64,000 nt of DNA, from positions 10,753,001 to 10,817,000 of the forward strand of contig JAILWY010000026.1 of assembly GCA_022113835.1 (NCBI GenBank), read 5' to 3'. The translations under genes and the position numbers were made by a program. This DNA is from Atopsyche davidsoni. Taxonomy: Eukaryota > Arthropoda > Insecta > Trichoptera > Hydrobiosidae. Shown here piece after piece: positions 49,863 to 61,400 of the stretch. Under the pieces are notes generated by a model. That model made no database searches. It saw only the letters and a program-made list of their open reading frames with translations, and was not told the origin of the DNA. Each line of letters begins with the position of its first letter. The first letter of the stretch is position 1.

Positions 49863-51300
49863 GGCGCGGCGCGGTGCAGGTCTCGACCTCGACTGACTAC
49901 TCAATGCATGCGGTTTATTATAACTTATTGGATTGTGCTAATATGAATTTACACCAACTCAGAGGTGGCTGTGGCAATAAAACCAGTGTTAATTATTTAT
50001 TAATTAAATAGCAATTTGATAGTTTTACACAGAAGTATTTTTAAAACGCTTCTCCCTTTATAAAAGAGACATGAGTAATATAAAAATACAATCATCATAT
50101 ACAATCATCTCAATTTGTTTTTCATTACTAGAGGTTTTTATAATCTTCATGTGTAATTGACCAATAGTTTTTACCGTGCTGTGCTTAATTTTTTAATATC
50201 AAACTATAACATTGTTTCAGTCTTTATAGATGAAACGATCGTTCTTCACACACAAATAATGTGTTTTATTGAATTTTTTTTAATGATATTCATGAGACAG
50301 ATTTTAAGATAAGAAGTGTGAGCTAATTATTACAGTGATTATATTCGCAATTGGTATTTGATAGTATGAGTGTACAGGAAAACTGCATGTAATGTGTAGT
50401 GCAGATTATAGAAGCCTGCCTTTAAGGAAATATTTGCGAATGCATTTCATCCGTTATAAACTGCACGGCACTGATATTATTCGCGATAAGCTTCTTCAAT
50501 GAGCTGCTTGTTGTGACTCGAAACAGGACATTGATTATCGCGGAATATATACGCGAAGTGATCACATCTGATGATTCACGACTTTTTTAAAAAGTATATT
50601 GACTTTATGGTCTCTGATACATTTGTATGAGAAACTGGTGTAATATTTTTTTACTAAACTCAACACATTCAAACAAAAAAACATATAATCAGTGGCGTAC
50701 ACCCCGCAGAAACAATTCGATTTTAGATATCAAAAATCGAGTCTGTGACCTATTACTCAATAGTCAAGGGGACCCTTGACTACAGTAAATATGTTGTTTC
50801 ATTTACTTAATATTTACTTTTATGCATAATATAATACATTTTAAAGCAGATAAATATTTAGAAATCTTATTTAGAAAAAATCAGTTTTCATATTTAACAC
50901 ATAATATTTAATAAATTAGAAAGAAATAAACAATAAATACAATCTTTGAGTATGCACATTAAAACACTTGATAATTTGAAAAGTTAAATGATTTAACAAG
51001 GCTTAAAAATTAGGTAATCACTATTTTTGACAGAGATTCGATTATGCCACGTGAAAGGTTGGCCAAACCGGTCACTTAAAAAATTAAACATGTGGTAAAA
51101 TCACTTACGTATTTTATTTAAAATATTAAAAAATTAAAGCAGATATCGGTGATGCTGACGAAGCTCATTTAAATTACACTTATAGTTTGAGAAGTTCGCA
51201 GGCTTTAGCGGGCGCTGTTTTGAAAATGGCTTTGGTGTGGAAGCTGAAGTGTTGGAACGTCCACCAAAAGTTTACACACCTTTAAAGTGCACTTGCGGTA
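49863..51300. other. Intergenic DNA between lectins E and F
   Basis: This contains the lectin E promoter at the left and, from about 50878, the 3' flank of lectin F shared with lectin G. A small palindrome, AGTCAAGGGGACCCTTGACT, lies near 50760. No gene is supported. Confidence 0.5.
49891..49922 (-). promoter_or_regulatory. Core promoter of lectin E (TATA + initiator)
   Basis: TATAATAA starting at 49922 and an initiator GTCAGTC (49897-49891) on the minus strand, 28 nt from TATA T to initiator A. Predicted transcription start is near 49894, about 32 nt before the ATG. Confidence 0.6.
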
Positions 51301-54300
51301 TTACTTTACGACTTTTTCGCACACGTAGAACGCTTTTACAGCACACCCGACGTCATTGAGCGTCCCGTCTCGGTACATGGAGCCGCAATGCTCTGCGCCC
51401 CCGAAGTTGTCCGGCTGGTTCTCCGCCCACGTGCTGTACCCGGAGTCATCCACGGGAACCCCTGGAAAGACACCTCCAGGTCACTCATAGTCATCATCCC
51501 TTAATTTTTTATAACTTAAATTATTGAGCATGATTGAGTCGTTTGATTTGTATAATTATTATGTTCATAACAAGATTTAAAGGTGGTCTATTGGATGGAT
51601 GGATAAGTCTGTGGAGTTCAGTCAATTGCGTTCGCAATCCTCTAGTTTTTTGTTGCAATGACATGAAATATGTTATAAATTTAAAAAAATAATAATATTT
51701 TTAAGAATAAAGAACAAAATTTTTCCAATACCTGTTTCATGCAACCTGTATCTTATTTCATAGCATTATAAAATTTACATTCTCAGTTGCTTTAACAAAT
51801 ATGCATTTTTTGGTATTTTTAATGTGATAATTAGTAAATATTATTTTTAATTAATACCTTCACACACGTAGCAAAAAATCGTACCACCAACTTGCAGATA
51901 GCCAATTGCGTCCTCATTGCGTTCTTTACTTAGGCAAAATCATAAAAAAACGTCCAAAATAAAGGGACGCTATTGGCTAGCTGCAAGTTGGTAGCACGAT
52001 TTGATGCTACATATGCTACGTTTATGTGTCACAAAAAAACATAACCAACCGCATAGAAACCACATGCTTTTATATAAAATAAGTTCATATGAAAAACAAA
52101 AATGATCTAACCATTAACGGTGGTGAAGATTCCATCGGTGATTAAGTCGTTAAACCCGATATGGATAAACTCCTTCCTGAAATTTCCTTTGATTTCATCG
52201 ACGGGGTACATGGCCAGCAAGTCCACAAGCATCTTGGCCTCTGCCTCGTTATCGATGATGACGAGGTTGGATTGCTCAGCTTTACAAATCTTGTAGGCGT
52301 CGTTCCACGTGCGCGGGGTCGTGTGCAGTTTGTAGCATCGATTCGGCACACTGGTGCGGTTGTAGCCTGCGGAAATTATACATTAAAAACTTGTACTACA
52401 AAAATTTTTCATTTAAATATTTTTGTATTAATCTAGGGCAAACCTTTATAAGTTATCTAAAAGAAATAACTCAAATAATATTTATCTGACCACAATTTAA
52501 TAGTTTTGATTTATCCATTGAACTCTACATTCTATGAAATTTTATATTTATGAGCCATGTCGTCATATCTTCTATATTTTAGTTAAAACTGTAGTTAAAG
52601 GTTATTTCAAAATGAAGAATGTACGTTTTTTATGTATTCTGAGTAGTAGACCCACTCAATTGATTATATTCCAATAGGCATATAGATCGTATTTTTATAC
52701 TTTGATTATTAATAATGTCTATGTAATATTCCACCTATAATAAGAACTTTTTTTTATAGAAAGAGTGATTTATTTTTTAAAATCATTGTAGAAGTACAAT
52801 GATTTTAAAGAAGTTTACAAATGTAATAATATATTACGGATAATGAGTGCAATTACTTGAAGAAAAAATATAGTTGACTTTTATATTTTAATAATCCAAA
52901 TAATATGATATTTATCCAATTTTTTGTATCCACATATTCGTTAATGCTTTATTACATCAGATGTAGCAGCCAGGGGTGTTTTTTTTTAACAAATTTAAAA
53001 GTATAATACTAATTACCCGTGTCGTACGTCTCACAGCTCGGGTTGCTCGTGAGCGTGGAGACGTCCTTCATGCAGACGAACGTGTGAGGGATGGAGCAGC
53101 TGACGTCGATGAAAGACACGTCCAGCCTCAGCAGGACGCAGTCCTCGTCGTTGTTGTAGTCGTTGGGCTCTCCGATGACCCAGTCAACGTAAACTTCGGA
53201 AAGACTTTGGCCTGAAAAAAGAATTCCGTTTTTTTTCTAAAGTGAATAATTTATCTCGTGGAAATTTTACGACAGCTACTAACGAGCTTAAGTCTGTTTG
53301 TTTTTAATTAGTTCACAGCAATAAGCACATAAGAATTTCTTAGCATCAAAACACAAATATATTGTTGATATAAAATATTACATTTATTTATGAATTTTCC
53401 TCTCTCCGATGTGCACAAATATCAAAATAATTGTTTGGACGTAGTTTCACATTTATTTACATAATATATTTATTAGGTTTATATACACCCTAACGATTAT
53501 TTAAATAAGTTAAGTTAATATCTCAAATCAGAAAAACACCTTATAATAAATGATTTGGTGTCTCGAGTCTGGAGCTGAGACCTTCTTTGGGGATTGAAGA
53601 TAGTCCCAATATAGAAACCGAAGAGTGTAGACAGAAAACTTCAAGCAGTTCAACAACCATGAACCATATTATAACAACAAGTTTTACAAGTTTATTTTGT
53701 TAAAGTGAAGATATCATTATGAAATTCCATGTTTGGTGTTACTAAAATACAAATTTATGGTTTTACCATTCAAGGACTGAAAATCTCCTTCAGAAAACAT
53801 GTCATGTAATCCGACCCAAGCGGCCAAATCTGGGTTCGTGGACTCTTGGAGTTGAGCCACGATCGCCTCCGCCTCTACCCTGGTGGCTGGGGTGGGCAGG
53901 ACGGCTCCCTCGGCGAGGCAGGCACCCACAGCGTCCGTCCACCGCAGCCTGATGCCGTGGAACTTGTAGAAGGCGTGCGTACCCTCATAGTACTTGTAGT
54001 CCGATCGGAATGATGGATTCTCGTTACCAGTGCCATCTTAAAAAAAACCATTGGATTATTAATGTTACTATTGGTTAGTGTTAATCGGGTCTGGCAGATG
54101 AAAAAATGTCATAAAACTCATTTGACAACGGTACGTTTTTTGAAATACAATAATACCCCGCTTTACGCGAGGGATACGTTCCGGAAAAAATCGCGTAAAG
54201 TGAAAGTCGCATATATCGGGGTTTACGATTAAACATACATACATAGTCAAAACTTAAAACAAAAAAATACGAATCATTTGAATCAATCACTTTAATTCTA

Positions 54301-55957
54301 AGAACACTTCATGCAGTATTACATGTTATTTTTACTGAAAAATACATCTTTTGTCTTTTGGGTAGCGTTTCTTTTACGTTCTTGTAAAATACGTTCATAA
54401 CACCCAACGCTGTTTTTAATTGTTAGAAGTCAATGGCAACATTATGGTCATACACAATCTTAAAATAAGAAATTCGCGTTATGCGAGGTATTTTAACGCG
54501 AACTATGAAATTTGCGTTATAGTGAAACCGCGCATAACGAGGTCGCGTAAAGCGGGGTATTCATGTACTCATATTCAAATAATATGATACCTAATGTGAA
54601 ATACATATTCATATTCACTTCCTATCGCCCTGGGATACAATTTGATTGTTACTTGATACTGTTGAAAGTTACACTGAAATTATTTTTCAGTAATTAAGTG
54701 TCTATCATTCATTACACTCGCATATAACAAAGCTATCATTTACCTATAAGTACTATTGACAATGTTAATATCTGACGAGTTCACTATAGGGATTTGAGTA
54801 AGTCGTCAAAAGTATGCATATTCACATTTTCACACAACATGAAGCTATTTTTAATAATAAATATTACATTTAATTTGTCCTAGATTCCGTCAAGTGAAGG
54901 AAAACAGAAAAAAACTGAGAAAAGTATGATCAGTTTCTGTTGATATATATAAATATTGTAATCAATATCTCGATTTCATATTTGTTTGATTGCTTTAAAT
55001 ATCACCTTTTCCCTTTTGCTATTTACTCTCGTCGTTTAAGTAAGGTAACTTAACACACTAAAGGCGGGGCGGGTACTAGTACCCGTTTCGCGGACTGCTG
55101 TCTAAAGGCGGGGCGCGTATTAATACGTTTTTGAATGTGCTTACTTTAAAAGCGGCAGAAGGTCATTTTACTCTCTAGGTGTACAGCTCATAATGTTTGT
55201 TTAAGACTCGTCAACGTTACTTCTACCAATACTGTCCAGTGATTCTGAACAAAGTGACAGTGAAGAAGTGGAGTGGCCAGAGGATGATAATCCTCCAATT
55301 ATTGAACAATTTTTAGGACAAAGTAGTGTTGTTGTGATGCCAAGTAATCCGCAAAGTATTACTTAACGATTTTTTTTGACTACATGCAAATCAAAGAGTG
55401 TATAGACTAGATTTCACACGTGCAATTTTACGCGAATTTCGTCCGCTTCGCACATCAGTTTAGTCAATTTGGTTACCCGCTTAAAATATAAAAATAATAT
55501 AAGCTGTTGTGTAACAATAACATTTAATTTATTAACAAAAATCTCACAATTAGCTCGGAGTTGCTAAACGGAAGAAAAAAAAAATCAAAAAGTGCAAATC
55601 AAAGAGTGTATAGACGAATTTTGCCCGTTACACATATCAGTTTAGTCAATTTGGTTACCCGCTTAAAGTGTGTTTTAAGACAAGAATATATGAAAATAGC
55701 ACGAAAAATGGAAAATGTAATATATTTAAAAAATATATGTTGATGTTGGTGTTTTTTATATTATTTATTCAAAATAAAATAAGTCACGCATACTCAAATA
55801 TTTCAATCTTTATATAGTGATAGTAATTGTGTCATTTACTTGTTTACAACAATGAACAATGTTATGGCAACTATTTATGTTATTTGTAAAATTTACCTGG
55901 AGCGGCGAGTGTCAGAGCGGCTAAGGCCAATACAAGAAGAAGCATTCTCGGGAACAT
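51301..55957 (-). CDS. Lectin F: secreted dual-CRD C-type lectin (EPN + QPD)
   Basis: Five exons: 55957-55897, 54036-53767, 53211-53017, 52366-52112 and 51461-51301; 942 nt, 313 aa; all introns phase 1. The signal peptide is MFPRMLLLVLALAALTLAA. CRD1 (about 30-165) has GEPND, but FID replaces the usual N-D motif. CRD2 (about 176-310) is long form (SCETYDTG with PNRCYKLH), with NQPDN and LNDVGC. The protein ends directly after CRD2 (CEKVVK). An in-frame ATG five codons into exon 1 is an alternative start; the upstream frame extends further but is 5' UTR-like. Intron 1 carries a Tigger-like MITE and a piggyBac-like element that the sister gene lacks. CRD1 may bind calcium weakly; CRD2 looks functional. 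Confidence 0.9.
51856..52028. mobile_element. MITE in intron 4 of lectin F
   Basis: An inverted-repeat element of about 170 bp. The left arm, with CACACACGTAGC and CCACCAACTTGCAG, pairs with the right arm, with CTGCAAGTTGGTAGC and GCTACGTTTATGTG. The same element is at 59044-59225 in lectin G, so it was present before the duplication. Confidence 0.7.
54148..54565. mobile_element. Tigger/pogo-like MITE in intron 1 of lectin F
   Basis: A 418-bp element. The terminal repeats are CAATAATACCCCGCTTTACG and, inverted, CATGAATACCCCGCTTTACG, with TA duplicated at each side (54146-54147 and 54566-54567). The equivalent place in lectin G (near 61290) reads GAAATACTCATATTC, an empty site. Internal repeats of CGCGTAAAG and GCGTTATG resemble Tigger-type ends. 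No transposase frame is present. Confidence 0.8.
55054..55674 (+). mobile_element. Deleted piggyBac-like element in intron 1 of lectin F
   Basis: A 621-bp insert between TTAA at 55050-55053 and TTAA at 55675-55678, absent from the matching site in lectin G (near 61741). The ends are CACACTAAAGGCGGGG and, inverted, AACACACTTTAAGCGGG. The interior contains an acidic N-terminal transposase fragment and two copies of a subterminal block (GCAAATCAAAGAGTGTATAG ... GGTTACCCGCTTAAA) near 55387 and 55594. It is a different family from the element in lectin D. Confidence 0.78.
55205..55366 (+). pseudogene. piggyBac-like transposase N-terminal fragment
   Basis: An open stretch ending in TAA and translating to DSSTLLLPILSSDSEQSDSE followed by a second acidic part (EVEWPEDDN, IIEQFLGQ). 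The acidic Ser-rich start and the position just inside a TTAA-bounded end fit the N-terminus of piggyBac transposases. Everything downstream, including the catalytic domain, is gone. Confidence 0.55.
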
Positions 55958-56090
55958 ATTATTTTTTTGCCTAACGTTAGGTCTGCCCGGCCACAGCTTT
56001 GAAACTGGTAATTTTGCTATGAGAAGAGCTGGTGTTTGACCTCTGAAAGCGCCTACCGGTTCTGAAGACTCCACGGCCACTAACAATGGT
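55958..56090 (-). promoter_or_regulatory. Conserved upstream block of lectin F
   Basis: About 130 bp directly upstream of the start codon is nearly identical to 63397-63530 upstream of lectin G, including the palindrome TAACGTTA and GGTAGGCGCTTTCAGAGGTC. This conservation exceeds that of the introns and suggests 5' UTR plus proximal promoter. No TATA box is evident. Confidence 0.45.
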
Positions 56091-56445
56091 TCTATTATTT
56101 TTTTTCTTTTATTCCAAAATGCCATCGTCAAAATATTATAGAAGCCAGTTTCCTTGAGAATGGCATGTTCTGAACATTTAAAATATTGATTCATTTGCTT
56201 TGGTATTTTTTTTCCTTGTCGGTATGCGGAAAATATTCATCTTCAAATTATCTGAATACAGAATATTTTAAGATAAAGGTGTAAGATTTTTAAATTTTGA
56301 ATAAATCAATATTAATATAAAATTCATTGTTATTCATTCATTACTTGTTGAGATTATTATTAGTTACTTGTATTACAACTCTATGATGATTATCAGTTAA
56401 ACTACTTAGTTTCCTTTTTTTATTCTACATACCGAAACTGCCAAT

Positions 56446-58021
56446 AAACAAAACAATTTAATTATATTTAAATTTTCATGTGTTCATCCAATGTACATAT
56501 AGTTACAAGATTTATTCAGGAATGATAAATTAAAAATAGTTTTGATTTACAAACTACACACACGCAGAACGATTACACACTTATGATAGCGATTAAGTAA
56601 GATACATGTAAAATTAATAATTTCTTAAAAAATACGTGTTTATAGACATAATAAAATAATAACAGAAATAGTTAAAGTTCAATGAGATATTTTGTTAAAT
56701 TGTAAACATTTAACGTCGGCAGACCAGCGCAGGTATCTACTTGTCTCTCCTGGTGCTTTATAATACATTTGATATCATCCTACCATTGACGAAAAATACC
56801 AAACTCACCCACTCAAATTGGACCTTTATTCGTAATTTACATTTAATTTATACACTCGCCGAGCCGAAAAAAGTAATTACATCGTTTGAAATGTCAAGTG
56901 AAGATTACGAGAATTGTAAAGCATGAAATAATTAAATACTTGTTACTGAACTAAATCTGTTTTCAATGAAGTTATACTATTAGTGTTTGGGGCATTTTTC
57001 AGTGTTTTTTAAAAAAGCAATTTTGATAATACTCATGTGACTATTTTATATTAATACAAACATTTGAAAAGTACTTTTTTATATTTCGCAATATTTGATT
57101 TATAATTCAATACTCACTCTCCACATTAGTTGTGCACCTGTATAATATAATATCATGGTCGGTTTAAAAATATAATAACTGGGAGCACTTTGTGCTTTCG
57201 GTAGCTCTCTTCAGGTCTCCTGTCTCATGCAGCGTATTCATGGTCAAAAGTCTTTTTTTTTTCTTAATTTTCTCCTTTCGGTATTCCAGGACACTTAGAA
57301 CCACAGCCGGGAAGTGTCCGAAGCAGCAAATGCCCGCGGATAGGCAGTGAATTCGCTACGTGTCGTTTTTGCGGCGAAGGCGTGATCGGGCCTTTAGAAG
57401 CGGACGGGAAGCGCTACCACACGATGATAAATAACTTTTTTTGTGGCTACTTTTGTTTGCCATTAATTCAAACGATGCGAGGTTTCCAACAGGTCGGGAT
57501 CAGTAAAACGTTAATTTGATTGCGATCAATGATCAACGGTAGGTTTCCTTCACGGAGCGATAATGTCATCTCAAAGTGTAGATTATATTAAACGGTCGAG
57601 GGCTATACCACAATAACCTTCAAAGGTAATTCACAACTATCTTGCACTTTCGTTGAATTTTATGCAAGGGTATAATCAGTCATATTATTTAATATTTACC
57701 CGGGTGATTTTATTACAAAACATTTAGAGACACAGATCTTTAAAATTATTTTTATTTTCATGTTAATAATGTTACTTTTGAGACAGTGGTTTTTTATAAA
57801 ATAACTGTTTTAACAAAAAATAGAAGTACTAGATGTTAATGATTTTATAGGAACTAAAATTATTGAAACTAAACATATATATACAATCTCTGTTTAGTTA
57901 AGTGTTTAAATTTATCAAAATAAAATATCCAGCATGAGAAATACGAAATAATACTTTTATCTTAAAACCGCTTATGCTTCTAGAGATAATATATTTTATA
58001 GCGAACAAATATTTGTATGTA
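56446..58021. other. Spacer between the lectin F and lectin G units
   Basis: AT-rich DNA with one candidate plus-strand exon at 57290-57519. Whether this spacer also recurs after lectin G cannot be seen because the window ends. Confidence 0.45.
57290..57519 (+). CDS. Candidate plus-strand terminal exon, weakly LITAF-like
   Basis: After a long pyrimidine tract and TATTCCAG at 57289, a GC-richer frame stays open to TGA at 57517-57519 (77 codons from the acceptor, entering in phase 1). It includes GSEFATCRFCGEGVIGPLEA followed by a cysteine- and aromatic-rich hydrophobic stretch (NNFFCGYFCLPLIQ). A C-x-x-C followed by a hydrophobic Cys-rich segment recalls the LITAF domain of membrane-associated proteins, but the second H-x-C-x-x-C is missing. 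It may be a truncated gene copy, part of a repeat, or chance. No companion exon was found. Confidence 0.3.
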
Positions 58022-58448
58022 TATAAAAATCAGTTTTATTATCTAACACATAATATATATTAAATAAGAAAGTAACAAACAATCAATACAATCTTTGAGT
58101 ATGCACATTATAAGTTGAAAGATATACAAGGCTGATATTAATTTTTAAAAATATTCAATCAAATTTTTGGACAGAAATCTCAGTTTGATAATGCCAACGT
58201 GAAAGGTCGGTGAAATCGGTCACCAATAAAATTAAACATGTGGAATAATCACTCAAGTATTATATTTAAAAAATTAAAAAATTAAAGCAGATATCTGTGA
58301 TGCTGACGAAGCTCATTTAAATTACACTTATGGTTTGAGAAATTCGCAGGTTTAAGTGGGCGCTGTTTTGAAAATGGCTTTGGTGTGGATGCTGAAGTGT
58401 TGGTACATCCACCAAAAATTTACACACCTTAAAAGTGCACTTGTGGTA

Positions 58449-61400
58449 TTACTTCACGACTTTTTCGCACACGAAGTATGCTTTTACAGTACACCCGACG
58501 TCATTGAGCGTCCCGTCTCGGTACATGGAGCCGCAATGCTCTGCGCCCCCGAAGTTGTCCGGCTGGTTCTCCGCCCACGTGCTGTACCCGGAGTCATCCA
58601 CGGGAACCCCTGGAAAGACACCCCCAGGTCACTCATAGTCATCATCCCTTAATTTTTTATAACTTAAATTATTGACCATGATTGAGTCGTTTGATTTGTA
58701 TAATTATTATGTTCATAACAAGATTTAAAGGTGGTCTATTGGATGGATGGATAAGTCTGTGGAGTTCAGTAATTGCGTTCGAAATCCTCTAGTTTTTTGT
58801 TACAACAACATAAAATATATTTAAAATTAGAAAATATGATATTATTATGGATAGATAACATTTTTTTTTCAATTAAAACATAAATATTATGTTCCAATAG
58901 CTGTCTCGTGCAGTTTATATATGAAACATAATGTATTTTTTTCATAAAACGATAAAATATAAATTTCGCGGTTGGTTTAGCAAATATATTTTTTAGTATT
59001 TTAATATTATTCATAATGTAGTGATTTTTGAAGATTTTTTATATTAAAGCCTCCACACGCGTAGCATCAAACCGTGCTACCAACTTGCAGCTAGCATATT
59101 ACGCTTCATTGCGTTGTTCACTTAGAAAAAATCATTTGAAAAAAATACCCAAAATAAAGGGACGCTATTGACTAGTTAGCTGCTAGTTGGTGACCTGATT
59201 AGTTGCTAAGTGTGTAGAGGCCTTTATGTATGACAAAAAAAATTATCTAACCATCAACTGTGGTGAAGACTCCATCCGTGATTAAGTCGTTAATCCCGAT
59301 ATGCATAAACTCCTTCCTGAAGTTTCCTTTGATTTCATCGACGGGGTACATGGCCAGCAAGTCCACAAGCATCTTGGCCTCTGCCTCGTTATCGATGATG
59401 ACGAGGTTGGATTGCTCAGCTTTACAAATCTTGTAGGCGTCGTTCCACGTGCGCGGGGTCGTGTGCAGTTTGTAGCATCGATTCGGCACACTGGTGCGGT
59501 TGTAGCCTGCGAAAATTATACATTAAAAACTTGTACTACAAAATTTTTTCATTTAAATATTTTTGTATTAATCTATGGCAAACCTTAATGAGTTCTAATA
59601 TCTAAAAAAAATAACACAAATAATATTTATCTGACCACGCTTTAATAGTTTTGATTTATTCATTGAACTCTATATTCTGTGAAATTTTATATTTATGAGC
59701 CATGTCGTCATATTTTCTATATTTTTGTTAAAGGTTATTACAAAATTAAGAAAATATTTTTTTATGTATTACAGAGTAGCAGACACACTCAATTGATTAC
59801 ATTCCAAAAGGCTTATAGAACTTATTTTTATACTTAAATTAATAATAAACGTAACCAGGAATGTCTATGTAATATTCCACCGATATTAAGAATTTTACGG
59901 ATACGACGTGCAATTTTTTGTTGAAAAATTATAATTGGCTTTTATATTTCAATAATTCTAGTTATATGATATTTTTCCAATTTTTACGTATCCACATATG
60001 TATTTAATAATTTTTTATTGCATCAGATGTAGCAACCAGAGGTGTTTTTTTTTTTAAAACATATTTAAAAGTACCAATTACCCGTGTCGTACGTCTCACA
60101 GCTCGGGTTGCTCGTGAGCGTGGAGACGTCCTTCATGCAGACGAACGTGTGAGGGGTGGAGCATTTGACGTCCGCGGATGTCACGTCCAGCTTCAGCAGG
60201 ACGCAGTCCTCGTCGTTGTTGTAGTCGTCGGGCTCCCCGATGGCCCAGTCAACGTAAACCTCGGAAAGACTTTGGCCTGAAAAAAGATTTTCGTTTTTTT
60301 GCTGAAGTGAATAATTTATCTCGTGGAAATTTTACAACAGCTTCTAACGAGCTTTTTACGAGTTTGTTTTTAATTAGCATACAGCAAAAGCAATATGTTA
60401 CCATCTGTAATAAGATTTTTTTAGCTCCAATACACAAACATATTGTATTACGTTAATTTATGAATTTTACTTTCTTCGATGTGCACAAGTATCGAAATAA
60501 TTATTTGATATGCAGAACGGATGTAGTTTTACATTTTTTGTGATTAAAATGTAAAGTTTAATTATTATCTTAAATCAGAAATACATCGGAATAGAAACAT
60601 AGTAAATAATTTGGTGTCTCGATTCATGAGCTAGGACCATCTTCGGGGGTTGACGATAGTCTCAACTTGGAGACCGAAACATTGAGAGACAGAAATTTTC
60701 AAGCAGTTCAACAACCAAAAAACTAAAACATAGTATATAAATTTTACAGGTTTTTTTTGATAGAGCGCAGATATCATTGTGAATTTCCATGTATTATTTC
60801 CATTTATATTTATAGAATAAAATTGTATTACAAACTCCAATTTCTTAATGGAAATTTAACATTGTATTCTTTAAACGTACCCTTGGTAGAAATTTAGGAC
60901 GAAATCTATTGAAATTTATGGTTTTTACCACTCAAGGACTGAAAATTCCCTTCAGAAAACATGTCATGTAATCCGACCCAGGCAGACAAATCTGGGTTCG
61001 TGGAGTCTTGCAGTTGAGCCACGATCGCCTCCGCCTCTACCCTGGTAGTTGGAGTTGGCAGGACGGCTCCCTCGGCGAGGCAGGTACCCACAGCATCCGT
61101 CCACCGTAGCCTGAGGCTGTGGAACTTGTAGAATGCGTGCGTACCCTCATAGTACTTGTAGTCAGATCGGAATGATGGATTCTCGTTACCGGTACCATCT
61201 AAAACAAACTATTGGTTTATTAATGTTACTGTTGGTTAATGTTAATCGGGTCTGGTAGATGAAAAAATATCACATTTGACAATAGAAGGTATTTTGAAAT
61301 ACTCATATTCAATTACATATTCATATTCACTTCATTTTACCCCGAGGAACATTTTGACATGCTACTTGATACAGCTGACAGCTACACTGAAATTATTTTT

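Larger units (their letters stand above)
50878..56445. repeat. Left copy of a tandem segmental duplication (lectin F unit)
   Basis: Collinear with 58022-64000 across the 3' flank, five exons, introns and about 490 bp upstream of the start codon. Differences include three insertion-scale events: the MITE at 54148 and the piggyBac-like element at 55054 are in this copy only, and spacer lengths vary. The second copy runs off the window, so the true right boundary may lie beyond 56445. Confidence 0.82.

Noticed and set aside
55880..56194. N-terminally extended start for lectin F (about 80 extra codons)
   Set aside because: The extension is not hydrophobic and would bury the signal peptide. The ATG at 55957 gives a normal signal sequence and matches lectin G.
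56741..56926. 61-codon plus-strand open frame ending in SSEDYENCKA
   Set aside because: The frame starts at a non-ATG codon without a clear acceptor and shows no family motif. It could be an exon, but support is too weak.
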